The notes beneath the pieces were generated by a model that saw only the letters and a program-made list of their open reading frames with translations, made no database searches and had not been told where the DNA came from. This document shows positions 1 through 8,713 of a stretch of DNA of 64,000 nt, piece after piece (positions within the stretch are counted from its first letter, which is position 1; each line of letters opens with the position of its first letter). The position numbers were made by a program, and so were the translations under genes. Source of the DNA: Paramicrobacterium fandaimingii (GTDB lineage Bacteria; Actinomycetota; Actinomycetes; Actinomycetales; Microbacteriaceae); assembly GCF_011751745.2 (NCBI RefSeq), contig NZ_CP061170.1:3100001-3164000 (forward strand), read 5' to 3'.

Positions 1-206
1 TTGCCCGCGATGAAGAGCGCCGTGCCACCCTCCGCGCGGCGCGAGAAGTAGTCGATTTCCTGCTGCGACTCGTGCCCCTCGACGGCATACAGCTTGGAGT
101 GCGCCGCCTGCATGAGCCGGTTTCGCACGGTGATGTTTCCGATGCGCAGGGGCGAGAAGAGCGGGTCGGATGCCGCGTCGCTGCGACCTGCAGGAACAAT
201 GCTCAT
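1..206 (-). CDS. Old Yellow Enzyme family NADH:flavin oxidoreductase, N-terminal fragment
   Basis: Reading the minus strand from the ATG at 206 gives an open frame running off the left edge. It begins MSIVPAGRSDAASDPLFSPL and continues through RIGNITVRNRLMQAAHSKLY to GGTALFIAG. The LFSPLxIGxxxxxNRLxxA pattern is the start of the flavin-binding TIM barrel of the Old Yellow Enzyme/2,4-dienoyl-CoA reductase family, which reduces activated C=C bonds with FMN and NAD(P)H. Only 68 residues are visible, so the subfamily and substrate cannot be told. It is divergent from the acetyltransferase gene to its right, with 74 bp between the starts. Confidence 0.82.
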   Translation of the reverse strand, partial: MSIVPAGRSDAASDPLFSPLRIGNITVRNRLMQAAHSKLYAVEGHESQQEIDYFSRRAEGGTALFIAG

Positions 207-280
207 GCGCCCACTGTACTTTCGCGGGCACCCGCCATGGTGGGCAGATTCGCGCTCGATCCCGATATAGGCTCAAGGGC

Positions 281-790
281 GTGAGCTCCCGCGAGTATAC
301 GATCCGACGCACGACAGAAGACGATTGGTGCAAAGTTCGCGACCTTCGGTTGGAGATGATTCGCGACACCCCGATTGGGTTCGCCGAGACACTCGAGACT
401 GCCCTCAGCCACGGTGAGGACGATTGGCGCATGAACGCGCAACGCGGCATGGCCGCGCACGGCATCAAGCTCGCTGCCATTGACGGTTCCGGCCGCTGGG
501 TTGGCACCATGGGCGGGTTCGTGCCCGATCACGAGACGACGCCGGTTCTTGTCGGCGTGTATGTGACTCCCCGTCACCGCGGCCGAGGAGCAGGAGTCAC
601 AGACGGCCTGCTTGAAGCGATCGAGGAGTGGGCGCGCACCGAGAGCAACCGCCTGCTGCTTCACGTGCACGAAGACAACGCGCGGGCGCGCATCGCCTAT
701 GAGCGCCGGGGCTTCGTGCTGACCGGACACACCGTGCCGTACAACCTCGACCCCAGCAGACGTGAGCTCGAGATGATCAAGCGGCTGTGA
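281..790 (+). CDS. GNAT family N-acetyltransferase
   Basis: A 169-residue GNAT protein that would transfer an acetyl group from acetyl-CoA to an unknown amine. The acetyl-CoA loop is VTPRHRGRGAGVTDGLLEAI at about residues 95-115 (R-x-x-G-x-G/A type), followed by NARARIAYERRGF, the usual motif B with the YExxGF end. I chose the GTG at 281 because the frame upstream overlaps the divergent flavoprotein gene and shows no family similarity (CSCAHCTFAGTRHGG). No clear ribosome binding site precedes either candidate. The gene stands alone, with a 130-bp gap before the convergent alpha-glucosidase gene. Confidence 0.82.
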   Translation: MSSREYTIRRTTEDDWCKVRDLRLEMIRDTPIGFAETLETALSHGEDDWRMNAQRGMAAHGIKLAAIDGSGRWVGTMGGFVPDHETTPVLVGVYVTPRHRGRGAGVTDGLLEAIEEWARTESNRLLLHVHEDNARARIAYERRGFVLTGHTVPYNLDPSRRELEMIKRL

Positions 791-834
791 CGGTCGCTCT
801 CTCGCTCGCCTGATCTCGCGCAAGGTTCAGGCGG

Positions 835-887
835 CCCATATGGTCGCTCACGGTGATGCGCACCGTCTATATGGGACGCATGAACGC
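835..887. repeat. Intergenic inverted repeat sharing a 19-mer with 19375-19393
   Basis: Between two convergent genes lie CCCATAT (835-841) and ATATGGG (869-875), enclosing a second small hairpin CGGTG-ATGCG-CACCG (851-865). The 19 bases at 869-887 are the exact reverse complement of 19375-19393, which belong to a perfect 16-bp inverted repeat. It may end transcription from both sides, but the shared word suggests a dispersed element rather than a chance terminator. Confidence 0.5.
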
Positions 888-922
888 CAGGACGAGCGGG
901 CCGAGCCGCCAAGTGGTGACGG

Positions 923-2608
923 TCAGGCTTTCAGCCACACCGTCGTCTCACCGGGCAACGTCCCCTCGCTGAGCGGGCCGCTCGACACAAGCACCTCGCC
1001 AGCCGGCATCGCAATCGGTTCGGTGCCGAAGTTTGTCACGACCTCCCAGCCGTTCGGGCGCCGAAAGTGCAGCACGCTGCGAGCATCAGACCCCAGCCAG
1101 TCAAGTGCCTCGGTCGTCTGCAGCTGATTGCGCAGGGTGAGCGCCGTGCGGTACAGGGTGAGCGTCGATGCCGGGTCGTCGTCCTCGGCCTCAACAGACA
1201 GCGCGCTGAACCACTCCGGCTGCGGCAAGTGCGCACGGGCCGGACCGAATCCGAAAGACGGCCCGTCGACCGTCCACGGCAGCGGCACGCGGCATCCGTC
1301 ACGACCGGGATCAACCCCGGGGTTGCGAAAATACGCCGGGTCCTGGTGCTGATCCGCTGGAATGTCGGCGACCTCTCCGAGACCGAGCTCCTCGCCCTGG
1401 TAGAGGTAGGCAGAGCCAGGCAGGCCGAGCATGAAGAGGGATGCCGCGCGAGCGCGGCGCAGCCCGGTCGCGACGTCGAGCTCGGGCGTCGTTCCGCCCG
1501 AGAGCAGCCACTCGGCACCCTGTTTGACGTCACTGCCTCCCCGCGGCGGAAGGCCATAGCGCGTGGCGTGGCGCACGACATCGTGGTTCGAGAACACCCA
1601 GGTCGTCGACGACCCCGCGATCTTCGCCTCGGCGAGGTTGGTGCTCACGATCTCGAGAAACGCTCCGGCATCGAAGTCGGCTTCGAGCAGGTCGAAGTTG
1701 AACGCTTGGCCGAGCTCCTTCGGGCTCGCATAGCGTGCACGGCGCTCAGCCGAGGCGACCCAGGCCTCCGCGACGGCGATGCGCGGCGGATCGTACTCGT
1801 CGAGCACCTGACGCCACTCGGCGTAGATGTCGTGCACCTCGTCGCGATCCCACAGCGGGTGCTGGCCGTCTGTGGTGGGGGTCGCATCGAGCTCTGCCTG
1901 CGTGGGCAGCACATCGGGAAGCTCTTTTGCACAGCCGTGGGCGACGTCAACGCGAAACCCATCGACGCCGCGGTCACTCCAGAAGCGCAGGGTCGTCAGA
2001 AAATCCTCGTGCACCTCCGGGTTCTTCCAGTTGAAGTCGGGCTGCTCTGTCGCGAAGAGGTGCAGGTACCACTGGCCATCGCGGGCCCGCGTCCACGCGG
2101 GTCCGCCGAACATCGACACCCAGTCGGAGGGCGGAATCTCGCCGTTCGCGCCGAGCCCGTCACGAAAGATGTAGCGCGCGCGCTCCGGCGACCCTTTGCC
2201 TGCGGCGAGCGCCTGCTGAAACCACACGTGCCGATCAGAGCTGTGGTTCGGCACAATGTCGGCGATGAGCTTGATGTTCGCCTCGTGCAACGCAGCGATC
2301 ATCTCGTCGAAATCGTCGAGCGTTCCGATCTTCGGGTCGACATCGCGGTAGTCATCGACGTCGTATCCGCCATCAGCGAGCGCCGACGGGTAGAACGGGC
2401 TGAGCCAGACGGCGTTGATGCCGAGCCGCTTGAGGTAGGGAACTCGGCTAGTGATGCCAGCAAGGTCGCCAATGCCGTCACCATTCGCATCGGCGAAGCT
2501 GCGAGGGTAGATCTGGTAGACGGCAGCCTGGCGCCACCAGGTGGCACCGGCATCCTCGTCATTGTCACGAGTGTCGGGGTTCGGGCTACTGTCGAGCACA
2601 TCGGTCAT
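923..2608 (-). CDS. GH13 alpha-glucosidase (oligo-1,6-glucosidase type)
   Basis: A 561-residue cytoplasmic glycoside hydrolase of family 13, expected to release glucose from the non-reducing end of malto- or isomalto-oligosaccharides. Conserved blocks appear in order: WWRQAAVYQIYPRSFADANG, then DIVPNHSSDRHVWF, then GVDGFRVDVAHG carrying the nucleophile Asp, then IAVAEAWV carrying the acid/base Glu, then FSNHDVVRHATRYG carrying the transition-state Asp. Length is normal. I chose the ATG at 2608 because GAAAGG lies about 10 nt upstream; the longer frame to 2668 runs through the palindromic promoter region. There is no sugar transporter beside it, so the substrate route is not evident. Trehalose synthase is a less likely reading. 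Confidence 0.9.
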   Translation of the reverse strand: MTDVLDSSPNPDTRDNDEDAGATWWRQAAVYQIYPRSFADANGDGIGDLAGITSRVPYLKRLGINAVWLSPFYPSALADGGYDVDDYRDVDPKIGTLDDFDEMIAALHEANIKLIADIVPNHSSDRHVWFQQALAAGKGSPERARYIFRDGLGANGEIPPSDWVSMFGGPAWTRARDGQWYLHLFATEQPDFNWKNPEVHEDFLTTLRFWSDRGVDGFRVDVAHGCAKELPDVLPTQAELDATPTTDGQHPLWDRDEVHDIYAEWRQVLDEYDPPRIAVAEAWVASAERRARYASPKELGQAFNFDLLEADFDAGAFLEIVSTNLAEAKIAGSSTTWVFSNHDVVRHATRYGLPPRGGSDVKQGAEWLLSGGTTPELDVATGLRRARAASLFMLGLPGSAYLYQGEELGLGEVADIPADQHQDPAYFRNPGVDPGRDGCRVPLPWTVDGPSFGFGPARAHLPQPEWFSALSVEAEDDDPASTLTLYRTALTLRNQLQTTEALDWLGSDARSVLHFRRPNGWEVVTNFGTEPIAMPAGEVLVSSGPLSEGTLPGETTVWLKA

Positions 2609-2643
2609 TGATCGAGGGGCCTTTCTGCGCAACGTGAGAAGGA

Positions 2644-2677
2644 GTGTTCTCACCCTAGAGCAGAACACGGAACGTTC
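2644..2677 (-). promoter_or_regulatory. Palindromic operator candidate upstream of the alpha-glucosidase
   Basis: GTGTTCT (2644-2650) and AGAACAC (2662-2668) form a 7-bp inverted repeat and are followed at once by the palindrome GAACGTTC (2670-2677). The word GTTCTC or its complement recurs within 40 bp. LacI-type regulators commonly control alpha-glucosidases from such sites, but no LacI gene is present in this window, so the regulator is unknown. Confidence 0.5.
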
Positions 2678-2724
2678 TCCTCATCCCCCTGTTGCCCGCG
2701 CACTTCCCGACGTAGCCTGGGAGC

Positions 2725-3027
2725 ATGGTCGATCGAATCAGCGCAGAAGAGTTCATAGAGGCTCCCGGCGTAGCCGACTGGGAAGCAGACGAGGCGCATG
2801 TCACCGCCACGTTCGCGACAGGCACATTCTCAAGCGGAGTCTCGTTCGTCGATGAGATCGGGGCGCTTGCGGATGCCGCCGAGCATCACCCCGACGTGGA
2901 GCTCACCTATCCCGCGGTCACCGTCACACTCACCACTCATGAGGTCGACGGCTTGTCGGAACGCGACGTCGAGCTGGCGCGCCAGATCTCACAGGTTGCG
3001 CACGACAGCGGCATCCATGCCACGTGA
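2725..3027 (+). CDS. 4a-hydroxytetrahydrobiopterin dehydratase (pterin-4a-carbinolamine dehydratase)
   Basis: A 100-residue protein of the PCD/DCoH family, which dehydrates the 4a-carbinolamine of pterins so that the cofactor can be recycled. The family signature AEHHPDVELTYPAVTVTLTT is at about residues 53-72, including the two active-site histidines and the ELTY strand, followed by GLSERDVELARQI. Full length for the family. TAGCCT lies 6 nt before the ATG (2713-2718), so the mRNA may be leaderless, although GGGAGC could also act as a weak binding site. The next gene overlaps its 3' end. Confidence 0.88.
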   Translation: MVDRISAEEFIEAPGVADWEADEAHVTATFATGTFSSGVSFVDEIGALADAAEHHPDVELTYPAVTVTLTTHEVDGLSERDVELARQISQVAHDSGIHAT

Positions 3028-3403
3028 CCGCGCTGTGCCGGTGATTGCACGACGACAGGCACGGATGCTGGCGGCCGCCGCCGCGCTTGCGCTCTGCCTG
3101 ACCGGGTGTTCGTCTGGCGAAGAGTCGTTTTCCGGCGCGTGGGGAAGCACCGATTCCGGCCAGCCGAACCTCACGATCGACGACGACAGTTCGTTTTCGG
3201 GCACCGACGGGTGCAATCGTCTCAACGGTCAGGGCACCATCTCGGGCGAGACGTTCACGTTTGGCCACTTCGTGTCGACGATGAAGGCCTGCGAGGGCGT
3301 CGACACGTGGCTCTCGAAGGCGGCAACCGCGAAAGTCGTTGACGGCGATCTCGTCGTCTACGGCGAGAACGACGAGAAGATCGGCACCCTCGCCGGCGAC
3401 TGA
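3017..3403 (+). CDS. META-domain (HslJ-like) lipoprotein
   Basis: A 128-residue lipoprotein. A short basic start is followed by MLAAAAALALCLTGC with lipobox LTGC at about residues 25-28, so the mature protein should be tethered to the outer face of the membrane. The rest matches the META/HslJ fold: GAWGSTDSGQPNLTIDDD, then FSGTDGCNRLNGQGTISGE (the G-x-DGCN-x-x-x-G-x-Y/Q core), then a second Cys in MKACEG and WLSKAATAKVVDGDLVVYG. The function of these domains is poorly known; some are linked to stress or antibiotic resistance. The ATG at 3017 overlaps the preceding stop by 11 nt; the GTGs at 3035 and 3041 are alternatives. Confidence 0.78.
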   Translation: MPRDRAVPVIARRQARMLAAAAALALCLTGCSSGEESFSGAWGSTDSGQPNLTIDDDSSFSGTDGCNRLNGQGTISGETFTFGHFVSTMKACEGVDTWLSKAATAKVVDGDLVVYGENDEKIGTLAGD

Positions 3404-3414
3404 CCGCTCGATGA

Positions 3415-6400
3415 TCAGCGACCGTCAACGAGCCTGATGAACGCGCTCAGCTGCGCCAGCTCCTCTGGCGTGTGCGGAAGGTAGTCGATGAGCGACGGCG
3501 AAAACACGAGGTGCGCAGCCCACTGCGCACGCGAGATTGACACGTTGAGCCGGTTCTTCATCAGCAGAAAGCCCATGCCCCGGGGCACCTCGGTGGGGTC
3601 GGATGCCGCGAGGCTCACGATCGCGATCACGGCCTCCTGCCCCTGAAACTTGTCGACGGTTCCAACCCGAACGGCCGAGTGGCCTGCAGCATCGAGGGCC
3701 TCGCGAACGACCCCGACCTGCGCGTTGTACGGTGAGACGACGATGATGTCGTGCTCGGTCAGCGGCTCGCCGTCGCGCCCGCTGTCGGGGTCGGTCCACC
3801 TGCCCCCGAGGTAGTCGCGAACAATCTCGACGACACGTGCCGCCTCTTCGGGAGAGGACGTCGCGTTGCCCGTGTGGTCAACGGCATCGATGTGCAGCCC
3901 AGGTGAACGGTTCTGCAGCTGGCGGTCAGCCGCGCACGTGTGCGAGCTCAGCTCTCCCTCGTACGAGAGGTCAGAGACAACGGCCGTCACCTCCTCACGC
4001 ATGCGGCGACTCTCGGCGAGAAAGTAGCCGAGTTCTTCAGGCAGCACATCGTGCCCTGCACTCACCCAGCCGAGCGCCGATTCGTCGACGGGTTCAGGAT
4101 GCGTTCCCTGACTCACTTGCGGAAGCTGCTGCGGGTCACCGAGCAGAACGAGGTTGCGCGCCGCGACGCTCGCCGCGATCGTCGAACCGAGCGAGTACTG
4201 CCCCGCTTCGTCAACGACCAGCAGGTCAAGGTCGCGCCGCCCGACGTATGCGGGGTTGCTGAACGTCCATGCAGTGCCCCCGATGACGTAGCCGCTCTCT
4301 GCGTGGTCGAGGCCGAACGTCAGGTACTGCTTTTTGTCGATCGCCGTGAATGCGTGATCGGCATCGTCGCCCTGTTTGAGCGCCTTGCCGACAAGCGACG
4401 CGTCGAGCCCCGCGCTCGTCACCACGCGATCAAGCACGTTCTCGACAACGGCGTGCGATTGCGAGACGACGCCGATCTTCCATTTGTGCGTCCGCACGAG
4501 CTCGGCGATCAGATGCGAAGCAAGGTAGGTCTTGCCTGTTCCGGGAGGGCCCTGCACGGCGAGATACGAGTCGTCGAGATCGAGCACTGCCGCCGTCACA
4601 TCGGCGAGGTTGTCTCCGGTTCGCGGCAGCGCACCCCTTTGGGTATGCGGCGGCACGCGGCGCAGCAGATCGAGAACAGGTTCCCGCGGCAGCGCCGCAG
4701 CGATCTCGCTCACATCGGAATCCGGTGACCTGCCAGCGCCGCCGAGTGAATCGACGATGTTCTGACCCCACCATTCAATGGCGTCGACCTGCGTTCCCGG
4801 TCGTGGTGGACTCTCGGGAGTGAGCGCAACGGGCATGGCGTCGTAGCGGTCGATATCTTTGCCGAGGGTCTCTTCGAGAAGCATCCGGCCATCATCGAAC
4901 ACCTCGAGAATCGTCACCGCCTTGGCAACACGCGCCCCCGGATCGCCTCGATCGTCAAACCACGGGCCCGGATGCTCGTAGAGGGCATACGGCTTCGCGC
5001 CGGCTTTCACGGTGCTTCCTGGCGCCCATGACCCGCGCACGACAATGTGTCGGCGATCGCTGCGCTGCTTGCCTTCTCGATGCCACTCGCGGTCGAGCGT
5101 CGCCCGATCGATGACGAAGCAGTCTCGCGTGTCGGCCCAATCATCGAGCGGCTCGACGAGCCGAGAGAAGTGCGCCCACCAGAAGCTCTTCTGCTCACGT
5201 CGGTGGTAGTCGATGGCCGCCGCGGCGATGGCCAGAGCGCGCTGGTCTGCCGTGCGTTCGGGGTCGAGAGCGTCGCCCCCAAACTCTTTGAGCGCGTCAT
5301 GCAATGCAGAAGGCTCGATGTCGAGCGGGTCGCGTTCCGCCGCCGAGAGCGGCCTTACCTCGGCGTCGCGAGCGAAGCCGAGCAGCCAGTCACGCAGGCG
5401 CAGCGTCGACAGACAGTCGTATTCGTTGTAATCGGCAATCGAGTCGAGCATCCGCTGCGCTTCAGCGGCGGCATCCGGATCCCCTGCTTCTCCGGCGACA
5501 CGCAGCTCGCTGAGCTCGGCGTACTCGGTGATCGAATCGCCCGCGTTCGTGACATCGCCCTCGCGGTGCTCGTCTCCCATATAGAGGGGCTCGAGCTTCT
5601 TGATGGAGTACGACCGCGAGCCGACGCGCACACTGTGGCGCACGATCGGGTACAGATCGACGAGCACGTGCGCACGCAACAGTTCGTCGATATATGACTC
5701 CCCTACTCCGTGCCGCGCGGCGAGCGACAGCAGATGCGTCCGCTCGTACGACGCGTAATGGTAGATGTGCATATTCGGATGCTGCACCCGCCGACGTCGC
5801 ACGTAGTCGAGAAAGTCCCGCAACGCTTCGCGCTCCTCGGCGAAGCTATGCGCCCAGAACGCCAGAAACGTGCCATCGGGTTCGATGAGCCCGAACAGAT
5901 AATCGAGGCCCCACTCCGCCGTGCCGTCAGAACGTGCTTCGCTGTAAAGCGGATCGCCCTCGAAATCGAAGAAGATGTCGCCGGCGTCGGGTTCGGGAAT
6001 GGCGGCAAGTGCCTCGGGCGCGAACACGCGAACGGCGGGGGCGCCAGGTATGGCCCCAGCGGAGTCCGCCGCGTCGGTGGGGCGCTCGCTCTCGAGTTGC
6101 AGCCTCGCCTGCTCTCGCAGATTCGCGAACGTCGCCTCTGTCATGTCGGAGACCGGGCCGGATGCCGCGGCGAGCGCGTCGATCGTGTCGATGCCCGCCG
6201 CGATGAGCCGCGCCCGTTGCCGCGTGCTGAGACCGCCGACGAGCAGCACGTCGCGGTGCAGCTGCACGGCCTGCTCACACTGATCGCAACGACCGCACGC
6301 CGTATAGCGTGCGTCGCCCCATGCCAGGGGCTCCGGCGCTGCGAGGCGCTCGGCGATGATGCCGTGCAGCCTTGCCACACGCCGCCGGTATACCGGAGCG

Positions 6401-6978
6401 ATATCGGCGAGACGATGCTCGCTCTGGGTGCCGTCGCCCAAGATGAGCCGGGCGACAGGGCTCACCGCGATGCCGAGCGCCGCGATCTTCTCGCCGTATG
6501 CCGCAAGCTGCAGCAGCGCCGTGATCTTGGGCGACCGGGCGAGTTTTGTGTCTTGCACCTCGTAGCTGCCGTCGGGCTGACGCACAATGAAGTCGGCGAA
6601 CCCGACGAACGAGCCGTCCCAGAATGTCGCCTGAAACACCACGTCGGCAGCTGCCTCGAAGGCGCGGAGCGTCGCGTCAGCGGCATCCTGAAGGTGTTCG
6701 GCCGACATCGACGTTGGTCGGGCGATCTCGACGACGCCGTCACCGAAGTCGTCTCGATACTGTTGAAGCACCCGCGCCTCGTGCTCGTCGCCGAGAGCCG
6801 ATGTGCGCTTGTTCATCGCGTCGCGCTCCTCGACGATTGCGGGGATGCGCCCGAGCTTCGCATCAAGCCTCCGCAGAAACGCCCACTCGCAGGCGGACGC
6901 CTGGGTGAGATCGCTGGCGCTCGTCACGACGTGCGGATCGTCTGTGCCGGCATCCGCCCTCTCACGCAGCAGAAACAT
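3415..6978 (-). CDS. TM0106-family RecB-like nuclease fused to a superfamily 1 helicase
   Basis: A 1187-residue two-part DNA/RNA enzyme. Residues about 1-270 form the RecB-like part, with EVQDTKLARSPKITALLQLA (DxK-type nuclease core) and the cysteine cluster CGRCDQC. A middle RNase-H-like segment contains IFFDFEGDPLY and later DYNEYDCLSTLRLRDW, typical of the TM0106 family. The C-terminal half is a UPF1/DNA2-like helicase: Walker A QGPPGTGKTYLASHL, Walker B VVDEAGQYSLGS, LGDPQQLPQVSQG, and GTVDKFQGQEAVIAIVSL with NRLNVSISRAQ. AGGAGG lies 4 nt before the ATG. It is monocistronic; such proteins are candidates for repair or defence, and no partner gene adjoins it. Confidence 0.88.
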   Translation of the reverse strand: MFLLRERADAGTDDPHVVTSASDLTQASACEWAFLRRLDAKLGRIPAIVEERDAMNKRTSALGDEHEARVLQQYRDDFGDGVVEIARPTSMSAEHLQDAADATLRAFEAAADVVFQATFWDGSFVGFADFIVRQPDGSYEVQDTKLARSPKITALLQLAAYGEKIAALGIAVSPVARLILGDGTQSEHRLADIAPVYRRRVARLHGIIAERLAAPEPLAWGDARYTACGRCDQCEQAVQLHRDVLLVGGLSTRQRARLIAAGIDTIDALAAASGPVSDMTEATFANLREQARLQLESERPTDAADSAGAIPGAPAVRVFAPEALAAIPEPDAGDIFFDFEGDPLYSEARSDGTAEWGLDYLFGLIEPDGTFLAFWAHSFAEEREALRDFLDYVRRRRVQHPNMHIYHYASYERTHLLSLAARHGVGESYIDELLRAHVLVDLYPIVRHSVRVGSRSYSIKKLEPLYMGDEHREGDVTNAGDSITEYAELSELRVAGEAGDPDAAAEAQRMLDSIADYNEYDCLSTLRLRDWLLGFARDAEVRPLSAAERDPLDIEPSALHDALKEFGGDALDPERTADQRALAIAAAAIDYHRREQKSFWWAHFSRLVEPLDDWADTRDCFVIDRATLDREWHREGKQRSDRRHIVVRGSWAPGSTVKAGAKPYALYEHPGPWFDDRGDPGARVAKAVTILEVFDDGRMLLEETLGKDIDRYDAMPVALTPESPPRPGTQVDAIEWWGQNIVDSLGGAGRSPDSDVSEIAAALPREPVLDLLRRVPPHTQRGALPRTGDNLADVTAAVLDLDDSYLAVQGPPGTGKTYLASHLIAELVRTHKWKIGVVSQSHAVVENVLDRVVTSAGLDASLVGKALKQGDDADHAFTAIDKKQYLTFGLDHAESGYVIGGTAWTFSNPAYVGRRDLDLLVVDEAGQYSLGSTIAASVAARNLVLLGDPQQLPQVSQGTHPEPVDESALGWVSAGHDVLPEELGYFLAESRRMREEVTAVVSDLSYEGELSSHTCAADRQLQNRSPGLHIDAVDHTGNATSSPEEAARVVEIVRDYLGGRWTDPDSGRDGEPLTEHDIIVVSPYNAQVGVVREALDAAGHSAVRVGTVDKFQGQEAVIAIVSLAASDPTEVPRGMGFLLMKNRLNVSISRAQWAAHLVFSPSLIDYLPHTPEELAQLSAFIRLVDGR

Positions 6979-7050
6979 CGGGCCTCCTCGATCGTGCGTT
7001 GTCGTGCATCATCACACTATGCGGCACGGCAGACATCCAATCGACACAGA

Positions 7051-7084
7051 ACCGGCTCGACCCGCGGGTGCGAGTCGAGCCGGT
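7051..7084 (-). terminator. Strong hairpin downstream of the ABC permease
   Basis: ACCGGCTCGAC (7051-7061) and GTCGAGCCGGT (7074-7084) form a perfect 11-bp stem with a 12-nt loop. On the minus strand it follows the permease stop by about 17 nt and is trailed by TTCTGTGT, so it most likely terminates the GntR-ABC operon. Confidence 0.75.
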
Positions 7085-7100
7085 CAATTGACGGCGTGTG

Positions 7101-7820
7101 TCAGCGCGCTTGTGCCCGGCGCACGAGCACGGCCCAGATCGTAGCAGCGACAACGCCGACGGCGAGCAGCACGCCCATCCACGGGGCCCATCCCATCGAC
7201 AGTAAAGAGAAGAGCCATGAGGCGAAGCTGTCGTTAAGGAACGCCAGGGCGCCGCCGGCCACGGTGACGAGAGTGAATGCGAGAAGTACAAGCCACAGGC
7301 CAAGCTGACCCCATCGATTGAATACTGTCGTGATGGCCGCACCGACGAACATGAACGCCAGAATCAGGAGGAAGGTCTGCACGAGCGTCTGCCACGCGGG
7401 CCCTGTTCCTGTGTAAACAACGTTGAAGAATCGTATGTGCAGGCCCCACCCTTCGGTGACTTCCTCAAGCATCTTGCCGACCGTGACGATGATCGAGAAG
7501 AAGACGGCATTCGCGATGAACACGAGCGACGTGCCACGGGAGAACTCATTTCGAGTCAGCCCGAAGCCGGTAGCGAGCGGGAAGTATTGGGTCATCGCGG
7601 CGATGCCAATTCCCATCAGCGGCCCGAGCAGCGCGAAGATGGCACCATTCCACACCATGCCGTTATACATATCTACGAGATTTTGACCGCCCGTCGCGAG
7701 GTTGGCGACGATGCCAATGACCAGGATGAAAGAAAACGACATTCCGGCGATCATCAGTGGCTGCCCAATGGCAGTGAATCGGTTGGCTGTATGCAGGTTG
7801 ACGACGGATCCTATTCGCAT
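7101..7820 (-). CDS. ABC transporter permease, multi-span
   Basis: A 239-residue integral membrane protein with about six hydrophobic segments, for example MIAGMSFSFILVIGIVANLA, GAIFALLGPLMGIGIAAMTQ and LWLVLLAFTLVTVAGGALAF. It is the membrane partner of the ATPase encoded just upstream. The ATG at 7820 is preceded by AAAGGAGTGATC, an excellent binding site, which decides against the TTG at 7835. The substrate is not evident. In YtrA-type GntR/ABC operons such proteins respond to cell-wall-active antibiotics, which is a plausible but unproven role. Confidence 0.82.
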   Translation of the reverse strand: MRIGSVVNLHTANRFTAIGQPLMIAGMSFSFILVIGIVANLATGGQNLVDMYNGMVWNGAIFALLGPLMGIGIAAMTQYFPLATGFGLTRNEFSRGTSLVFIANAVFFSIIVTVGKMLEEVTEGWGLHIRFFNVVYTGTGPAWQTLVQTFLLILAFMFVGAAITTVFNRWGQLGLWLVLLAFTLVTVAGGALAFLNDSFASWLFSLLSMGWAPWMGVLLAVGVVAATIWAVLVRRAQAR

Positions 7821-7831
7821 GATCACTCCTT

Positions 7832-8713
7832 TCAAGCGGAGACCGCGGAGCGTTCTATGCCCGTGGTCAGATGGACGATGAGGTTTTGGAGCGAGACAGA
7901 AGCCACCGCGAGATCCGCCTGCTGGGCGGCATCCCGATCGCCCTCATGCGCGATGAGCGTGACCGTTGCCAGACCGCCCATTCGCTCACGAGCAATCTCT
8001 TCTCGATGTTCGGCGAACGCGTCAATCGCATCGGCACGACCCGAGACCTGGATTGCGCGGCCGCGAAGCTCCTCGGTGTCTTCGTCGAGCAGCACCTGTC
8101 CATCGTCGAGAACGACCACATGCTCGAGCAGATTCGCAGCCTCGTCGATGTGATGCGTCGAGAGCACTACTGTGCGCGGGTGCTCCGCGAAGTCTTCAAG
8201 CAGCCTGTCATAGAAGAGCTGTCGCGCCACGGCATCCAAGCCCAAATACGGCTCGTCGAAGAATGTCAGTGGCGCACGCGATGCGAGCCCGATGATGATG
8301 CCGATAGCGCTGAGCTGACCACGTGAGAGCTTTTTGACGAGACGCTTCGTTGGCAGCCGAAACTCATCGACAAGGCGCGCGGCAAAAGCGGCATCCCAAT
8401 TCGGGTAGACGGATGCCGCCACCATGAGCACGTTTCCGGCTTTGAAGGTGTCGGGGTATTTCTGGCTCTCCTGAATAAAGCAGGTCTGCGAGAGAACCTC
8501 GGCGTTCTCGACGGGGTTCTCCCCGAGCACCGTCATCGAACCGGCCGTAGCGAAGATCTGGCCGGTGAGCAGTTGCATCAGCGTGGTCTTGCCTGCACCG
8601 TTTCTGCCGAGCAGTCCATAGATGCGGTCCGGTTCGAGGTCGATGGTGACACCGTCGACGGCGCGAACATCCTTATAGACCTTGGCAAGATCGCGTGTGG
8701 AAATCGCGGTCAT
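7832..8713 (-). CDS. ABC transporter ATP-binding protein
   Basis: A 293-residue ABC ATPase. Walker A is LLGRNGAGKTTLMQLL (about residues 33-48), the signature appears as the variant KKLSRGQLSAIGIIIGLA, Walker B is APLTFFDEPYLGLD, and the switch His is in VVLSTHHIDEA. The C-terminal 90 residues are the usual accessory region of exporters of this type. Its ATG overlaps the GntR stop (ATGA) and its stop lies just upstream of the permease start, so the three genes are translationally coupled. The pattern SRGQ in place of SGGQ and the YtrB-like layout suggest an export or sensing role. Confidence 0.87.
   Translation of the reverse strand: MTAISTRDLAKVYKDVRAVDGVTIDLEPDRIYGLLGRNGAGKTTLMQLLTGQIFATAGSMTVLGENPVENAEVLSQTCFIQESQKYPDTFKAGNVLMVAASVYPNWDAAFAARLVDEFRLPTKRLVKKLSRGQLSAIGIIIGLASRAPLTFFDEPYLGLDAVARQLFYDRLLEDFAEHPRTVVLSTHHIDEAANLLEHVVVLDDGQVLLDEDTEELRGRAIQVSGRADAIDAFAEHREEIARERMGGLATVTLIAHEGDRDAAQQADLAVASVSLQNLIVHLTTGIERSAVSA

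Noticed and set aside
1067..2611. 514-codon plus-strand open frame opposite the alpha-glucosidase
   Set aside because: It mirrors the codon structure of the GH13 gene; its translation is Arg/Val-rich without family motifs, while the minus strand has all catalytic blocks.
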